In this document: positions 52,794 through 61,611 of the stretch, piece after piece
Numbering within the stretch: position 1 is the stretch's first letter
Layout: every line of letters starts with the position of its first letter
DNA from: Rhizobium sp. BK418
Lineage (GTDB): Bacteria > Pseudomonadota > Alphaproteobacteria > Rhizobiales > Rhizobiaceae
NCBI RefSeq assembly: GCF_004341105.1
Contig: NZ_SLZK01000004.1
Coordinates: 124,001-188,000 of the forward strand
Direction of reading: 5' to 3'
Length of the DNA stretch: 64,000 nt
Made by a program: the position numbers and the translations under genes
Notes under the pieces: model-generated
What the model was told of the DNA's origin: nothing
What the model saw: the letters and a program-made list of their open reading frames with translations, nothing else
The model's database searches: none

Positions 52794-53894
52794 TTACCAG
52801 ACAAGCCCGCGCGCGGCGACGTCCTCGACGCGCGTAACGACGCCGTTGCGATGGAAGACCATCGTGTCGAACAGGTTCGAAACCACACATGTATGGTTCG
52901 GGATGATGAAGAGCTTTTCGCCGATCTCGGGCCGCGCGGCGGTGCAGGCCGAAAGGTCGATGACGCCGTGCTCTTCGGAGAGTGAGGCTATTCTCGCCTC
53001 AGGATAGCCGACGACGAGGCCGAAATCCGTAAATCCCTGCAGGTCGGAGGTCAGCGCCTTCGAGCCCGCGTCAATGACGGCGCGATCCGCATTCGGCCGC
53101 GACACAACGCTTGCCAGGACGTGCATTGCGCAGTCGTCCTGCGTGCAATGCCCCATCCGGATCATCTGTCGGTCATTGTAGATATAGGTCCCGGCGCGAT
53201 GCTCCGTCGCCGATTTGACCAGATGCGCCTGAAACAGGCTCGGCGTGCCGCCATTGCTGACGATCGGGCAGCCGACGCCCACTGCCGCCAACTGCTTCAA
53301 TGTCTCCTGGATGAAAGCTTCGACGGCGTCAGCCGCCTGCGGCTTCGGATAAGTGAGAATGCCGCCGAATACCAGTCCATCGGCAGCAGCGATACGCCGT
53401 GCCAGTGCGACAGCTTGCTCCGGCGTCTGGACGCCGCAGCGTGCACCGCCGGTATCGCATTCGACGAGGACGGTGAGCGGTTTGCGGCCGGAAAAATGTG
53501 CCGCCAGCCCATCGACCGTCACGTCGCTGTCGGCGACGACCTTGAGAGCCGAAATGCGGTCGTTCAGGGCAGCGAGCCGTTCAAGCTTTGCAGTTCCGAC
53601 AATGTTGAAGGTGATCAAGATGTCGTCGAAACCGGCTTCGGCAAAGACCTCGGCTTCCGTCACTTTCTGACAGTTGATGCCCTTGGCGCCGGCCGCAACC
53701 TGGGCCGCGGCAAGTGCGGGTATCTTATGGGTCTTGATATGCGGGCGGAAATTCAGCCCGTGCTCGTTCATGTAGGACTGGACCCGAAAAATGTTGGCGG
53801 CCAGCTTGTTCTCGTCGATGATCGGACGGGGTGTGGAAAGATCTGCGACCCTGTCTCCAGCCTTGGCGACGACGGCAAAGCGGTTGTCATGCAT
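52794..53894 (-). CDS. D-threonine aldolase/alanine-racemase-fold PLP enzyme (DSD1-like)
   Basis: PLP enzyme of 366 aa, fold type III, that cleaves or deaminates a D-3-hydroxy amino acid (D-threonine aldolase or D-serine dehydratase type). Seen: RPHIKTHKIP near residues 50-58 holding the PLP lysine, LVECDTGGARCGV, IVSNGGTPSLF, and the metal site PNHTC (His about 334, Cys about 336). ATG at 53894 lies one base beyond the end of the MlrC-like gene; a longer frame to 53936 overlaps it. Confidence 0.88.
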   Translation of the reverse strand: MHDNRFAVVAKAGDRVADLSTPRPIIDENKLAANIFRVQSYMNEHGLNFRPHIKTHKIPALAAAQVAAGAKGINCQKVTEAEVFAEAGFDDILITFNIVGTAKLERLAALNDRISALKVVADSDVTVDGLAAHFSGRKPLTVLVECDTGGARCGVQTPEQAVALARRIAAADGLVFGGILTYPKPQAADAVEAFIQETLKQLAAVGVGCPIVSNGGTPSLFQAHLVKSATEHRAGTYIYNDRQMIRMGHCTQDDCAMHVLASVVSRPNADRAVIDAGSKALTSDLQGFTDFGLVVGYPEARIASLSEEHGVIDLSACTAARPEIGEKLFIIPNHTCVVSNLFDTMVFHRNGVVTRVEDVAARGLVW

Positions 53895-53895
53895 G

Positions 53896-55371
53896 TCAGG
53901 CAGCTCCGCGTGCGGTTCCATGGGGATCGGCCACAATCGGCCAGATGGTCTTCGGCGCCCGGCGATAATGGGTCGTCGCCGGGTTGTTGGGATAGGGTGT
54001 TCCTGCCGAACAGTACAGGATTTCAGCAGCGATCTTCGAAAAGGATGCGAAGAAATGGTTGGTCGATTTGATCACCAGGATCTTCTGCTTGGTCGGATCG
54101 ATGCCCATCACAGAGAACAGACTCGGATCGAAGCTCTGCGCCCGCGTCGAATTGAGAATGACGTCTATGCCGTTCAAAACGATATGGGCCGCATCACCGA
54201 AAGGTGCCAGGCTCTCGCCGAACTGCATCTCGGCATTCTTCACCAGTCTGACGACCTTTACCGTGCCGTCGACGGGGTTACCGGTCCCCGGTGCCGACTT
54301 TGCGCCGAAGCGCAGCGGAATTTCAGCGCCTTCGCCTGCGGCAAAACAGATTTGAACGGCGATCGGATCCCAGATCGTGCCGATCGCGGCACTCTTGACA
54401 CCGCGGGCCAGAAGCTCTTCGAGAAGGACAGTGGCATCGCCGGCAGTTCCACCGCCCGGATTGTCCCAAACATCGGCAATGACGACCGGCCAGCTTTTGG
54501 CGGCCATCGCCCGCGACACGGCTTCCTTCTCGTCGATCTGCGGCACCATGAAGGTGCCGCGTTTGGAAAACAGCTCCATGCCGAGTTCGCGCGCCAGCGC
54601 CGCGCCCTTTTTTGGATTGTCGTCGGTGACGACAAGCAGCTTGGTGCCCATCTCGGGCACATCGCCGACCATGAAGCCGTGGACCACCGAGATCGACAGG
54701 ATCTCCGGGTCTTCCTTCTCGATCCGCATGATCTTGTCGACGAAGGAGCGCATTGGATCGCGTGAGGTGGGGAAGACATCGATCATGCGGCAGTCGAACA
54801 CCGAATTCACCGGCTTGACCCGGCCCTCAAGCGCGTCGACGGCAATGCGCCAGAGATCCTCGGCGCGATCGACGAAATCAGTATGCGGGAACTCCTTAAA
54901 ATAGACGGCGAAATTCAATGCTTCGAGGCGCTTGGCGGTGAGATGACTATGAGGGTCGAGTTCGGCGCAGATCAACACGTCCGGCCCGACGATATCGCGC
55001 ATGCGGGTCAGGAGGTCGCCTTCCGTATCTTCATATCCTGCAGCCACCATCGCGCCATGCAGGCCCATCACCACTGCGTCAACGGGCATTGCAGCGCGGA
55101 GCTGGTCGAGGATTTCGTCTCGCAGCCCTTCATAGGCCTGGCGGTTGACGAGGCCGGCGGGGTCCGCCCAGGCTGCTGTGCCCTCGATCAGCTCCCAGCC
55201 TTTTTCAGCGGTGACGCGGCGGCCAACCGTAATCGGCGCAGTGCAGAGGGTCGGCGTTTCCGGATGCTGGCCGGGCGGCGCATAGAGAGACGCTTCGAAA
55301 GCGCGGCGATCCACGCAGATCGGGGAAAACGTGTTGGTTTCAGTCGCGAGTGCCGCCGTGAAAATGCGCAA
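53896..55371 (-). CDS. M81 family metallopeptidase (microcystinase MlrC-like)
   Basis: Zinc metalloenzyme of 491 aa. Seen: N-terminal FTAALATETNTFSP, MGLHGAMVAAGYEDTEGDLL, the metal motif AELDPHSHLT, FPHTDFVDRAEDL, and VWDNPGGGTAGDAT. This family includes MlrC, which finishes microcystin breakdown, but most bacterial members have unknown natural substrates. TTG at 55371 is chosen because it starts the conserved region, with AAGG nine bases upstream. It is coupled to the DSD1-like gene. Confidence 0.9.
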   Translation of the reverse strand: MRIFTAALATETNTFSPICVDRRAFEASLYAPPGQHPETPTLCTAPITVGRRVTAEKGWELIEGTAAWADPAGLVNRQAYEGLRDEILDQLRAAMPVDAVVMGLHGAMVAAGYEDTEGDLLTRMRDIVGPDVLICAELDPHSHLTAKRLEALNFAVYFKEFPHTDFVDRAEDLWRIAVDALEGRVKPVNSVFDCRMIDVFPTSRDPMRSFVDKIMRIEKEDPEILSISVVHGFMVGDVPEMGTKLLVVTDDNPKKGAALARELGMELFSKRGTFMVPQIDEKEAVSRAMAAKSWPVVIADVWDNPGGGTAGDATVLLEELLARGVKSAAIGTIWDPIAVQICFAAGEGAEIPLRFGAKSAPGTGNPVDGTVKVVRLVKNAEMQFGESLAPFGDAAHIVLNGIDVILNSTRAQSFDPSLFSVMGIDPTKQKILVIKSTNHFFASFSKIAAEILYCSAGTPYPNNPATTHYRRAPKTIWPIVADPHGTARGAA

Positions 55372-55400
55372 GTGGGTTAGCCTTGTTTCGCGCCGCCGCC

Positions 55401-55886
55401 TCAACCCATCGGGTTCGGCAGGTAGCCGGTAAATCCGCAAATCTTCCACCGTCCCTCGTGGAGCCTGCAATAATAGAGCGTCTGCCACTGCATGATATCG
55501 CGAGTGCCATCACTCTTCGTCAGGCCCCCATCGAACTTCTTGCGGACAAGCGCCATGTCGCCCTCGATCTCGATGTCCTCGAGCGTCGTTGTGGTGAAGA
55601 TCGCCGTGCGGGTATCCTCGGCAAAGCTCTGCGTCGCAAAGTCCCTTGCCTGCCTCAGCCACTCGTCGCGATAGGCCGAAAGCGTCGGAAATGCGAGGCG
55701 CCATTTGTCAGGGCTGACCTCTTTGCGGCCATCGATGCCGATGAAGCCTTCCTCGATGAAATCATCTTGAACCATCGACCAGTCCGCGGTCAGAAAGGCA
55801 TCGATGTCGCGGGGCACCAGCATCTCCCAGATCGCGTGCCGCGCGGTATCGGAGAGTGGGAAAGGATTTTCGAAAGGATCACGCAT
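55401..55886 (-). CDS. NTF2/SnoaL-like hypothetical protein
   Basis: 161-aa protein of unknown function. FLTADWSMVQDDFIEEGFIGIDGR at residues 30-53 and the C-terminal WQTLYYCRLHEGRWKICGFTGYLPNP suggest the NTF2/SnoaL cone fold, used for small-molecule binding or isomerisation. ATG at 55886 (MRDPFENPFPLS); the upstream extension to 55931 is unlikely. It leads the MlrC and DSD1 genes on the minus strand and is divergent from ridA. Confidence 0.8.
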   Translation of the reverse strand: MRDPFENPFPLSDTARHAIWEMLVPRDIDAFLTADWSMVQDDFIEEGFIGIDGRKEVSPDKWRLAFPTLSAYRDEWLRQARDFATQSFAEDTRTAIFTTTTLEDIEIEGDMALVRKKFDGGLTKSDGTRDIMQWQTLYYCRLHEGRWKICGFTGYLPNPMG

Positions 55887-55997
55887 ATTCCGTCCCCGAT
55901 TTAAATTCTTTTCATAAACAGCGTTTTTCACTGGTCAAAATCCGCTTTCTATGGTCCCTTGTCAACTTATCAAGAAAATAATTTGCAGGGATCAGGA

Positions 55998-56384
55998 ATG
56001 TCCATCAAGCGGTATGGCACTGTTCAGACCGGCGCCGGCGGGAAGCCTTTGCCTTTCGCGCGCGCCGTGGAGGCCGATGGCTGGCTCTATGTTTCCGGCC
56101 AGGTGGCCATGGAAAACGGCGAGATCATCGATGGCAATATCGTTGCCCAGACGCATAAGACGATCGCCAATGTGCTCGCCATTCTCGAGGAAGCCGGATA
56201 CGGGGTCGAGGATGTGGTGCGCGTCGGCGTATGGCTGGACGATCCGCGCGATTTCTGGACCTTCAACAAGATCTATCAGGACTATTTCGGCGCGCATCCG
56301 CCGGCCCGCGCCTGCGTCCAATCGTCGATGATGGTGGATTGCAAGGTTGAGATCGACTGCGTTGCCTACAAGAAGAAGAGTTGA
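55998..56384 (+). CDS. RidA/YjgF family protein
   Basis: 128-aa protein of the RidA family, which hydrolyses reactive enamines or imines produced by PLP enzymes and amino-acid catabolism. Seen: PFARAVEADGWLYVSGQVAMENGEI, the basic ARACVQSSM segment with the Arg used in deamination, and CKVEIDCVA with the conserved Glu. ATG at 55998 follows CAGGGATCAGGA. The nearby PLP enzyme makes an imine-clearing role likely. Confidence 0.92.
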   Translation: MSIKRYGTVQTGAGGKPLPFARAVEADGWLYVSGQVAMENGEIIDGNIVAQTHKTIANVLAILEEAGYGVEDVVRVGVWLDDPRDFWTFNKIYQDYFGAHPPARACVQSSMMVDCKVEIDCVAYKKKS

Positions 56385-56409
56385 CTGACGGATCGGCTGG
56401 AGGAGCGGC

Positions 56410-57276
56410 TTGGACATCTTTTCCACATTGCAGGAAGACAGGGCCCGGCTCTCCGCCTCCGAGAGCCGTATCGCCGACATTGTCGTCAACGATTTCGAAT
56501 TCGCCGTGAATGCCTCGATCATTGAGCTTGCCGAACGCGCGGAGGTCTCGCCACCGACGGTGACACGGTTCTGCCGCCGCCTTGGATGCGAGAGCTTCTC
56601 CGATTTCAAGGTGCAGCTCGCCCGCACCGCCCATGTCGGCGTCCGTTACCTGAAGCCGGAATCAAAGAGCAGCGATCCGGCCGATGTCGCCCAGGACATC
56701 ATCACCAAGGCGCAGAACGCCCTTTTTCTGGTGCATCGCTCGCTGGATTTCGCCGCTATCGAAGCCGCTGTCGCGCAGATCGCCAAGGCGGAGATGATCT
56801 ATGCCTTCGGTTCGGGCGGCAATTCCTCGATGATCGCCGATGAACTGCAAAACAGGCTCTTTCGGCTTGGCCTGCGCATCACGGCGAGCTCCGACCACGG
56901 CATGCAGTTGATGATGGCAGCAGCGGCAAGGTCCGGCGACGTCATCATCGGCTCGTCTTTTTCCGGTCGCAATGCCGAGCTCGTTCGAGCCTTTGCGCTG
57001 GCACGCGAAGCCAAGGTCAAAACCATTGCGCTGACCCAGACTGGCAGCGCCGTCGCCAAGGCCGCCGAGATCGTCGTGCCGATCGATATTCCCGAAGGCA
57101 CGAACATCTACCGCCCGACATCGACGCGCATCGCCTATATCGCGACCGTCGATATCCTGGCGAGCCTTGTCGCCTACGCCGTCCAGCCGAAGGCGACGGT
57201 CACGCTGAGGCGCATCAAGCGACAGCTGATCACCCACCGCGACGGCGATGACGATAAGCAACTGCTCGGCGATTGA
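56410..57276 (+). CDS. RpiR/MurR-family transcriptional regulator with SIS domain
   Basis: Regulator of 288 aa. N-terminal helix-turn-helix (LSASESRIADIVVNDFEFAVNASIIELAERAEVSPPTVTRFCRRLG, about residues 14-58) and a SIS domain from about 120 (IYAFGSGGNSSMIADELQNRLFRLGL, GSSFSGRNAE) that binds a phosphosugar or amino sugar phosphate. TTG at 56410 with GGAGGAG upstream. It sits in the middle of the cluster, so it is the probable controller. Confidence 0.93.
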   Translation: MDIFSTLQEDRARLSASESRIADIVVNDFEFAVNASIIELAERAEVSPPTVTRFCRRLGCESFSDFKVQLARTAHVGVRYLKPESKSSDPADVAQDIITKAQNALFLVHRSLDFAAIEAAVAQIAKAEMIYAFGSGGNSSMIADELQNRLFRLGLRITASSDHGMQLMMAAAARSGDVIIGSSFSGRNAELVRAFALAREAKVKTIALTQTGSAVAKAAEIVVPIDIPEGTNIYRPTSTRIAYIATVDILASLVAYAVQPKATVTLRRIKRQLITHRDGDDDKQLLGD

Positions 57277-57295
57277 TCAACAGAAGGAAGCAGCA

Positions 57296-58072
57296 ATGAC
57301 GCGATCAGTGGCCATCGTGACCGGAGCAGCAGGCGATATCGGGGCCGCAATCGCTCGCCGGCTCGCCGACGATCATGATGTTATCGTGCTCGCAGACATC
57401 GATCCCGACGCTGCGGCAGCCGTTGCCGGCGCACTCGGACCGGCCGACCGCTTCGTCGTCGTCGAATGCGACGTGACCAGCGAGACAAGCGTTGCGGCTC
57501 TTGCCGCGCGCGCCGCCGGGCTCGGCAGTCTGCGCACGCTCGTCAACAATGCTGGTGCTGCCCGCGCCGTCAGCCTGCATGATACGACGCCGGAAATCTG
57601 GCGTGCCGACAATGCGCTCAACCTCGAAGCGGCATTTCTCTGTTTTCGCGCCGTCGAAGACCAGCTGAAGGCGTCGCGGGGCTCGATGGTCAATATTGCC
57701 TCGGTCAACGGCATGAACGTGTTCGGCCATCCGGCCTACAGCGCGGCCAAGGCCGGACTTTTGCACTTCACCCGGCTGGTCGCCGTCGAATACGGAAAAT
57801 TCTCCATCCGCGCGAACGCCGTTGCTCCCGGAACGGTGAAGACACAGGCATGGGAGGTCCGTGCTGCCGCCAATCCCAATGTCTTCGAGGATGCCCGCCG
57901 TTGGTATCCACTGCAGCGTGTCGTCGATCCGAAGGACGTCGCCAATGCCGTCGCCTTCCTGGCTGGGCCGCAGGCTGCAGCGATCACCGGCGTCTGCCTG
58001 CCGGTAGACTGCGGCCTGATGGCCGGCCAGGCCGAGCTTGCCCGTACTTTTTCCCAGTCCGAGCACTATTGA
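57296..58072 (+). CDS. SDR family oxidoreductase
   Basis: NAD(P)-dependent short-chain dehydrogenase of 258 aa. Seen: VTGAAGDIGAAIARRLAD, NNAGAARAVSL, IASVNG and YSAAK (catalytic Ser, Tyr, Lys), VDCGLMAGQ. Substrate unknown. ATG at 57296 follows GAAGGAAG. It lies between the regulator and the GH20 gene and probably oxidises a sugar or hydroxy acid from the pathway. Confidence 0.9.
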   Translation: MTRSVAIVTGAAGDIGAAIARRLADDHDVIVLADIDPDAAAAVAGALGPADRFVVVECDVTSETSVAALAARAAGLGSLRTLVNNAGAARAVSLHDTTPEIWRADNALNLEAAFLCFRAVEDQLKASRGSMVNIASVNGMNVFGHPAYSAAKAGLLHFTRLVAVEYGKFSIRANAVAPGTVKTQAWEVRAAANPNVFEDARRWYPLQRVVDPKDVANAVAFLAGPQAAAITGVCLPVDCGLMAGQAELARTFSQSEHY

Positions 58073-58102
58073 AATCGAAACAGACAACAAGAGGAGCGAG
58101 AT

Positions 58103-60019
58103 ATGAAGCCGGCCGACTATCGCCTGGAAAGCAGCTGGAACCCTGGTGGCGGACCGCATGGTGCGTTTACTTTCACGCTTTTCAATTTATCCGGTGAGGC
58201 ACTCTCCGGTTTCAAGCTCGTCTACACCTCCCTCACTCGCGTCATCGATGCCACGGCATGCGGCAACGCCACGTTTCTGAGACGCAATGCCAATTTTCAC
58301 GAATTCGAGCCGCCGGCCGGGTTGGTCCTCGCCCCCGGTGAAAGCTGGACCTTTACGGTCGCTGGCCTGCATCGCCCGGCGCGCCATTGCACGGACGGCG
58401 CCAAGTCCGCCTATCTGACGCTGTCATCCGGAAAGCATGTGCCGGTCGCCGTTTCCGATCTGCTTCTCGAAGGCCGAGTGAGCGAGCCTCCGCCTTCGCT
58501 CCTGCCTGAAGGCCGGCTCGACCTGCCCTTTGCCTTGCAGCCGTGGCCTGCCGAGATCGATGCGAAGCCGGGCGATAGTTTTCCGGTCATCCTTTATCCG
58601 CAAGGCGCCAGCGCAGACGAATTGTCGGCGATATCGACATGCATTGCCCTGACGCGCCGCCTTTTCGAAAGCGACCATTCGGTTTTCAATCTGGTGGCCT
58701 CGCCACAAGGCTGCGCTCTCATTTTCAACTGGGACGCCTCGCTAGACGCCGAAGCCTACCGGCTCACGTTCGCGGCCGATCACGTGACACTTTCCTATTC
58801 CGGCTCCGCCGGGCGCCAATACGGATTGACCTCGCTCGCGCAGATGCTGAACGGTGCGCGCGTCACCAATGGCAAATTCCGTTTCCCTGTTTCGGGTACG
58901 ATTTCCGATCATCCGCGCTATAGCTGGCGCGGCTGCCATCTCGACGTTTCCAGGCAGTTTTATCCGGTTGATGACGTCAAGCGGCTGATCGACATTCTTG
59001 CCTGGTTCAAGCTCAACATCTTCCACTGGCATCTGACAGATGACGAGGCCTGGCGGCTGGAGATCAAGGCCTATCCGCAACTGACGACAACAGGCGTGTT
59101 GCGAGGTCCGAACGAGCCGCTGCTGCCACAACTCGGCAATGGTGCCGAGCCGGTCGGCGGCTTCTATTCGCAGGACGATGTCAGGGACATCGTCGCGCAT
59201 GCGAGTTCCCTCAACGTCGAGGTGGTTCCGGAGATCGACATTCCCGGCCACAATGCGGCGACGCTGGTTGCCTTGCCCGATCTGACCGATGGACAGGAGG
59301 CACCGGAAAGCTACCATTCGGTCCAGGGTTATCCCAACAATGCGCTCAATCCCGCCGTGCCGCTGACCTACGAATTCCTGGAAAAGGTTTTCGACGAGAT
59401 GGTCGAGCTGTTCCCTTCATCCTACATCCATATCGGCGGCGACGAGGTGGCGGACGGCTCCTGGCTCGCTTCGCCGCTTGCCAGGAAGCTGATGGCGGAA
59501 GAAGGGATTTCCGGCACGTTCGGCCTGCAGTCCTACTTCCTGAAACAGATCAAGACGATGCTCGACAAGCGCGGTCGCAAGCTCGCGGGTTGGAACGAGG
59601 TCGCTCATGGCGGCGGGGTCGCTGCGAAGGACAGCCTCTTGATGGCCTGGGAAAATCCGCAGGTCGGCATCGAGCTTGCCGAACAGGGCTATGACGTCGT
59701 CATGACGCCGGGCCAGGCCTATTATCTCGACATGGTCCAGGCAGAGGCCTTCCAGGAACCGGGCGCGAGCTGGGCCGGTACGGTACCGCCGGCCCACACC
59801 TATGGCTATGAAGCAGCCGGCGAGTTTCCTGACACGTTGAAGCACAAGCTCAAAGGCGTTCAAGCCTGCATCTGGTCGGAGCACTTCCTCTCGCGCGGCT
59901 ATTTCAACCGCCTCGTCTTCCCGCGCCTTCCGGCAATTGCTGAAGCTGCGTGGACGCCGAAGGCGTCGAAGAATTGGGAGCGTTTTGCAGCGATCGTGCC
60001 GCTTAGCCCGAGGCTTTGA
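58103..60019 (+). CDS. Beta-N-acetylhexosaminidase, GH20
   Basis: Glycoside hydrolase of 638 aa that releases terminal GlcNAc or GalNAc. An N-terminal beta-rich domain (1-145) precedes the GH20b-like domain and the catalytic barrel: RYSWRGCHLDVSRQFYP, NIFHWHLTDDEAWRLEI, PEIDIPGHN, and the Asp-Glu pair in HIGGDEVADGSW (Asp447, Glu448) for substrate-assisted catalysis. No signal peptide, so it works in the cytoplasm on imported oligosaccharides. It is 30 bp after the SDR gene. Confidence 0.95.
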   Translation: MKPADYRLESSWNPGGGPHGAFTFTLFNLSGEALSGFKLVYTSLTRVIDATACGNATFLRRNANFHEFEPPAGLVLAPGESWTFTVAGLHRPARHCTDGAKSAYLTLSSGKHVPVAVSDLLLEGRVSEPPPSLLPEGRLDLPFALQPWPAEIDAKPGDSFPVILYPQGASADELSAISTCIALTRRLFESDHSVFNLVASPQGCALIFNWDASLDAEAYRLTFAADHVTLSYSGSAGRQYGLTSLAQMLNGARVTNGKFRFPVSGTISDHPRYSWRGCHLDVSRQFYPVDDVKRLIDILAWFKLNIFHWHLTDDEAWRLEIKAYPQLTTTGVLRGPNEPLLPQLGNGAEPVGGFYSQDDVRDIVAHASSLNVEVVPEIDIPGHNAATLVALPDLTDGQEAPESYHSVQGYPNNALNPAVPLTYEFLEKVFDEMVELFPSSYIHIGGDEVADGSWLASPLARKLMAEEGISGTFGLQSYFLKQIKTMLDKRGRKLAGWNEVAHGGGVAAKDSLLMAWENPQVGIELAEQGYDVVMTPGQAYYLDMVQAEAFQEPGASWAGTVPPAHTYGYEAAGEFPDTLKHKLKGVQACIWSEHFLSRGYFNRLVFPRLPAIAEAAWTPKASKNWERFAAIVPLSPRL

Positions 60020-60219
60020 GCCGGCAATGACGAAGATGGACGTCGGTAAATGACCGCCGGTCCTTACAAAGGGTTTGGTCGGTCGAGGCATCGAATATCG
60101 GCTGAGCGTCCGGTACCGCCGCTTTGCGTTTCCATTGAATCAGGATTTCGGCTACACGCCGCACGCGCGCCTTCCCACCCTCAGGCGCGACCGAGATTGA
60201 TCTTGACGATCCTTGTGCG

Positions 60220-60233
60220 GGAACGCTCGTTCC
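60220..60233. promoter_or_regulatory. Short palindrome before the MFS gene
   Basis: GGAACG-CT-CGTTCC is a perfect 14-bp inverted repeat 43 bases before the MFS start. It may be an operator; TTGACG at 60203-60208 could be a -35 box but no good -10 follows. Confidence 0.3.
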
Positions 60234-60275
60234 ACGTCCGCACCAGGATCGCCTTAAAGCCGGCTGGCGACGATA

Positions 60276-61502
60276 ATGAACAGCTACATTCCCAACGTAT
60301 TCCGTAATCCTGCAATCCGGGTGAGCATGATCGCCATCTTCACCTTCGGATTTGCTGGAGCGACGACGACCCCCTATCGATCGGTGGTCGGCATCCGCGA
60401 GCTCGGCCTCTCGAATGAGCTTTATGCCGCACTGATCTTCGCCGCAGCGGCGGTCAACGTGATCGTCAGCATTCTGCTCGGCAATCTTGCCGACCGGCTC
60501 GGTGAGTACCGCACGATGATGCTTGTCGCGGCGGCCTTCGGTGTTATCGGTTATGGCGCGGTCTTCTTCTTTCCGACGCAGGTCATATTTGTCCTCAGCG
60601 CGCTTCTGGTGCTGCCGGTTTATGGTTGCCTGAACTCGTTGCTCTTTGCCAATGTCCGAGCTGCAACGCATGGAATGGCACCAGCCGACGTGGCGACCGT
60701 CAATTCCGGCGTGCGGGCAATGATCTCGCTTTCCTGGGTCCTGGTTCCTGGACTTACTGGCGTTCTGCTTTCCTCTTCTGCGACGATGCTGCCGGCCTAT
60801 CTCTTCGCCGCAATTTCCTGTCTCGTCTGTGTGGGGCTCGTCGGCTTCCTATTGCCCCGACAAAGCGGTACGCTTCGCGCAGCTACACACCATCTTTCCT
60901 ATCTCGCCGCACTTGGCCAGGTGATCTCACCGAAAATTTTTAGCCGGGTCGCGGCCGTTGCGCTGATCAGCAGCACATTGCATGTCAACGACGCCGTCTT
61001 CCCGCTCGTCGTAACCGGCGCTGCACGCGGCACCGTCGCCGATATCGGTATTTTAGTCGGAATCGTCGCTCTGCTCGAGGTCGTCTTCATCATTGTCTGG
61101 TCGCGTCTGTTGCGCCGCATCAGCCAACTCGCAGCGCTTGCCGCCGGCGCGGTGATCTATGCCGTCTATTTGCTGCTTCTGTCGCTTGCCCACGAGCCGT
61201 GGCATGTCTATGCACTCACGGTAATCAGCGGTATCGGCGCGGCGTCGCTGATCTCCATTCCAATCACCTATCTGCAGGATTTGATCGCCGAGCGGCCCGG
61301 TCTCGGCAGCGCTCTCATTTCCGTCAATATCTTTCTCAGCGCCGGACTGAGCGCTCTTCTCTTTGCGGTTGGCACAGCCATCACCAGCTATTCCGGCACC
61401 GCGGTGGTCAGTGCCCTCTCTGGTCTCATTGGGATCGCTTGGCTGCTATTTCTCGACAGGCGCCGGTGCCAGCAAGGCCTTCTTTCTTCCTCTTCTTCGT
61501 GA
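60276..61502 (+). CDS. MFS transporter (possible sugar carrier)
   Basis: Major facilitator protein of 408 aa with twelve hydrophobic segments. Seen: the loop motif GNLADRLGEYRTMML between helices 2 and 3 and the second-half equivalent. It resembles SetA-type sugar efflux carriers in general form. It follows GH20 by 256 bp, so it may move a released sugar or a related metabolite; direction is not readable. Confidence 0.88.
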   Translation: MNSYIPNVFRNPAIRVSMIAIFTFGFAGATTTPYRSVVGIRELGLSNELYAALIFAAAAVNVIVSILLGNLADRLGEYRTMMLVAAAFGVIGYGAVFFFPTQVIFVLSALLVLPVYGCLNSLLFANVRAATHGMAPADVATVNSGVRAMISLSWVLVPGLTGVLLSSSATMLPAYLFAAISCLVCVGLVGFLLPRQSGTLRAATHHLSYLAALGQVISPKIFSRVAAVALISSTLHVNDAVFPLVVTGAARGTVADIGILVGIVALLEVVFIIVWSRLLRRISQLAALAAGAVIYAVYLLLLSLAHEPWHVYALTVISGIGAASLISIPITYLQDLIAERPGLGSALISVNIFLSAGLSALLFAVGTAITSYSGTAVVSALSGLIGIAWLLFLDRRRCQQGLLSSSSS

Positions 61503-61611
61503 ATTCATTGCTCGTCGCAAATGATGACGGAGGTCGGGAGCTCCCGCTGACCGGCACAATGGCCGAGAGACGTGAGCGAGCATAGACTGCCGGAGGCCGG
61601 ACCGAGGCACG

